Assembly: GCA_036346355.1 (NCBI GenBank)
Contig: JAYEVF010000054.1
Coordinates: 210,803 to 274,802, forward strand
Direction: 5' to 3'
DNA length: 64,000 bases
Source of the DNA: Rhipidocladum racemiflorum
Lineage: Eukaryota > Streptophyta > Magnoliopsida > Poales > Poaceae
In this document: piece by piece, positions 63,966-64,000 of the stretch
Layout: each line of letters starts with the position of its first letter
How positions within the stretch are numbered: position 1 is the stretch's first letter
Position numbers and translations under genes: made by a program
Notes under the pieces: generated by a model
Database searches by the model: none
Seen by the model: the letters and a program-made list of their open reading frames with translations, nothing else
Told to the model about the DNA's origin: nothing

Positions 63966-64000
63966 GAACTTCATATTTGCCCAAGCACATTCGGCATGCA

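Larger units (their letters stand above)
45224..64000. repeat. Satellite array, right block, mostly long-form HOR
   Basis: This continues the interrupted HOR unit in phase: the interval from 36870 to 46109, less the C2 insertion, is 1,358 bp. The anchor monomer recurs at 46109, 47515, 48923, 50328, 51739, 53152, 54556, 55405, 56810, 58229, 59633, 61043, 62461 and 63964. The period is 1404-1420 bp apart from 849 bp (55405) and about 1,503 bp (last). All units from 47.2 kb are long form. Small indels become common after about 49 kb. No gene is supported. Confidence 0.94.

Overview
This window looks like centromeric DNA from a grass (Poaceae). About 43.7 kb of it is one tandem satellite whose monomers are about 156 bp. 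The rest is four Ty3/gypsy elements that look like the centromeric CRM/CRR lineage of chromoviruses. I see no host gene, tRNA, rRNA or CRISPR array. The grass call rests on the CRM-type polyproteins (C-terminal CR-like motif running into the 3' LTR), initiator-Met tRNA primer sites and a CentO/CentC-sized monomer. I cannot name the species.

Layout. 1-1474: satellite, degenerate at the far left. 1475-4490: minus-strand CRM fragment (called C1), 3' LTR plus part of pol. 4491-13888: plus-strand element D, with a gag-like ORF and no pol, resembling non-autonomous noaCRM/noaCRR elements. D is split by a complete minus-strand CRM (B, 4765-12586, 928-bp LTRs, target duplication taagg). 13889-37342: satellite. 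37343-45218: complete plus-strand CRM (C2, LTRs 924 and 923 bp, target duplication ctcgg) inserted in the satellite. 45224-64000: satellite again, in the same phase and orientation.

Satellite architecture. Nine diverged monomers (about 156, 167, 166, 159, 150, 144, 156, 105 or 158, and 156 bp) form a higher-order repeat (HOR) of about 1,359 bp (short form) or 1,410 bp (long form, with an extra 53-bp block). Diagnostic variants alternate between neighbouring HOR units at about 22.6-33.5 kb and 46.4-52.2 kb. This gives a second level, an 18-mer of about 2.71 or 2.81 kb. The hundreds of short open frames in the satellite are by-products of the repeat, not genes.

Retroelements. CRM elements encode gag, protease, reverse transcriptase, RNase H and integrase in one polyprotein, and are known to insert preferentially in centromeres. 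All copies here are broken by stops or frameshifts. B and C2 have nearly identical LTRs, so they inserted recently. C2 carries a 93-bp piece of the surrounding satellite inside its coding region, which is the most unusual feature of the window. Indel-type differences concentrate at CG-containing sites and become dense after about 49 kb, so part of the apparent decay may be uncorrected long-read error.
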